From the NCBI GenBank assembly GCA_028875055.1, contig JAPPGG010000069.1, positions 1-64,000 of the forward strand: a stretch of 64,000 bases of DNA, written 5' to 3'. A model generated the notes under the pieces. It ran no database searches. It was given only the letters and a program-made list of their open reading frames with translations, and had not been told where the DNA came from. This document shows positions 63,128-64,000 of the stretch, one piece after another (the first letter of the stretch is position 1; each line of letters starts with the position of its first letter). A program made the position numbers and the translations under genes. Source of the stretch: Chloroflexota bacterium (GTDB lineage: Bacteria; Chloroflexota; Dehalococcoidia; Lucifugimonadales; UBA3495).

Positions 63128-64000
63128 ATGCACGATCTGTATCGCCCTAAGCCAGGAACGCCTGTAAGTGAACTGGATACCCCTTGCCTCATCCTGGATA
63201 TGGACGCCCTGGACCATAACATGGATGTAATGGCCAGCTTTTATGAAGGTCGCCACAGCAAGCTGAGGGGCCACAGCAAGAACCACAAGACTCCGGCCAT
63301 AGCGTTGCGACAGATACGTCGCGGCGGCACCGTGGGCGGTGTGTGCGCAGCCAAGGTGTCGGAAGCCGAGGTCATGGTGCATGGTGGGGTTCCCAGCGTG
63401 TTCGTCACCAGCGAAGTGGTGGACCCCGCAAAGATTGAGCGGCTGTGCACCCTGGCCCGGGACGCTGAAATCCTGGTGGCCTGCGACACGGAGGCTAACG
63501 CCCGAGACATTTCCACCGCCGCCAACAAGCTTGGCGTGAACGTTGGGGTTGTCATTGAGCAGGAGACCGGCCTGGTCCGTTGCGGTGTCCAGGATGTTGA
63601 ACCCGGCGTGGCCCTGGCCAGACTGATTGATTCCCTGCCTGGGCTGTCATTCAAGGGTGTGATGAGCCACCAGATGATGTCTGAACCCTCTTCGGACCGG
63701 GAAGACCGGGTTACCGAGGCTCACAGGTTGATTCAACCGGTGCTGGACCTGCGAGAGGCGGTTCTCGCCGCGGGCCTGCCGGTGGAAATAATCTCCACGG
63801 GCGAGACCTGGAGTTACGACGTGGCCGGTGAAATGCCCGAGGTCACCGAGGTCCAGGGGGGCAGCTACCTGGTAATGGAAACCGGCTACGAGTACATGCC
63901 CGACTTCCTGTTTGCCGGCAAGGTGTTGAGCACCGTAATCAGCGCCCCGAAGGTGGGTATTGCCGTGGGTGACGCCGGCGCACGCGCCGTGGGCGGCCTG
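63128..64000 (+). CDS. DSD1-family PLP enzyme (D-threonine aldolase/D-serine dehydratase-like), 3' end outside the window
   Basis: The first 291 residues of a second DSD1-family protein. SELDTPCLILDMDALDHNM and the intact PLP motif RGHSKNHKTP, with Lys51, then GGVCAAKVSEAEVMV, RCGVQDV, SHQMM and TGETWSYDVAGEMPEVTEVQGGSY. It would act on 3-hydroxy-D-amino acids (aldol cleavage or dehydration). AAAG/GGAGG stand before the ATG. It runs off the right edge, so the metal site cannot be checked. Confidence 0.92.
   Translation, partial: MHDLYRPKPGTPVSELDTPCLILDMDALDHNMDVMASFYEGRHSKLRGHSKNHKTPAIALRQIRRGGTVGGVCAAKVSEAEVMVHGGVPSVFVTSEVVDPAKIERLCTLARDAEILVACDTEANARDISTAANKLGVNVGVVIEQETGLVRCGVQDVEPGVALARLIDSLPGLSFKGVMSHQMMSEPSSDREDRVTEAHRLIQPVLDLREAVLAAGLPVEIISTGETWSYDVAGEMPEVTEVQGGSYLVMETGYEYMPDFLFAGKVLSTVISAPKVGIAVGDAGARAVGGL

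Overview
The window most likely comes from a Chloroflexota genome, probably Dehalococcoidia or SAR202-like. This is inference from gene content, not a phylogeny. The clues are a DnaD-like/DnaC-like/DnaB primosome cluster next to rplI, a T-box leader on acetolactate synthase, a 23S rRNA gene with no 16S or 5S beside it, and many family III (CaiB/BaiF) CoA transferases. Also typical are a flavin alpha-hydroxy-acid oxidase, MmgE/PrpD, SMP-30, DSD1-type PLP enzymes and RidA. The DNA is GC-rich, most genes have clear GGAGG-type ribosome binding sites, and GTG and TTG starts are common.

Layout. 1-7.3 kb: a large type I polyketide synthase piece, cut at its 5' side inside a dehydratase domain and ending in an acyltransferase without its catalytic serine. 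7.4-12.2 kb: a TPP enzyme, a tRNA with CAU anticodon and a tandem pair of CoA transferases. 12.3-24.7 kb: an HpaI-type aldolase, a DUF192 lipoprotein, a PfkB kinase, an FMN oxidase, an SDR, a large membrane protein, a split MaoC-type hydratase pair, YihY, a signal peptidase and a Gfo/Idh/MocA oxidoreductase. 24.8-29.2 kb: Tag-like glycosylase, then the replication operon rplI-dnaB-dnaD-like-dnaC-like, whose loader has two AAA+ domains. 30-42.2 kb: TenA, a Lon-N domain protein apparently translated leaderless, Nudix, an orphan CoA transferase alpha subunit, an IS701-type element with a frameshifted transposase, a methyltransferase, SMP-30, MmgE/PrpD, SulP, MOSC and a crotonase.

42.2-45.7 kb: 23S rRNA with its own promoter and processing stem, then initiator tRNA and a terminator. 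45.9-51 kb: an orphan molybdenum hydroxylase large subunit, a CMD-family protein, RidA and a dienelactone hydrolase. 51.1-53.7 kb: a T-box controlled ilvB and a small HTH protein. 53.7-56.2 kb: a self-contained minus-strand operon of panD and two methyltransferases behind a leader of about 400 nt. 56.2-64 kb: a D-aminoacylase-type amidohydrolase, a second CoA transferase pair with an enoyl-CoA hydratase, and tandem DSD1-family genes of which the first lacks the PLP lysine.

The overall picture is a heterotroph that activates and degrades varied organic acids as CoA thioesters (CoA transferases, crotonases, MaoC proteins, aldolase, FMN and Mo oxidases). The most promising candidates for something undescribed are the panD-methyltransferase operon (possibly methylated beta-alanine), the CoA transferase pairs in which one partner carries Gln in place of the catalytic Asp, and the tandem DSD1 pair with one degenerate member.
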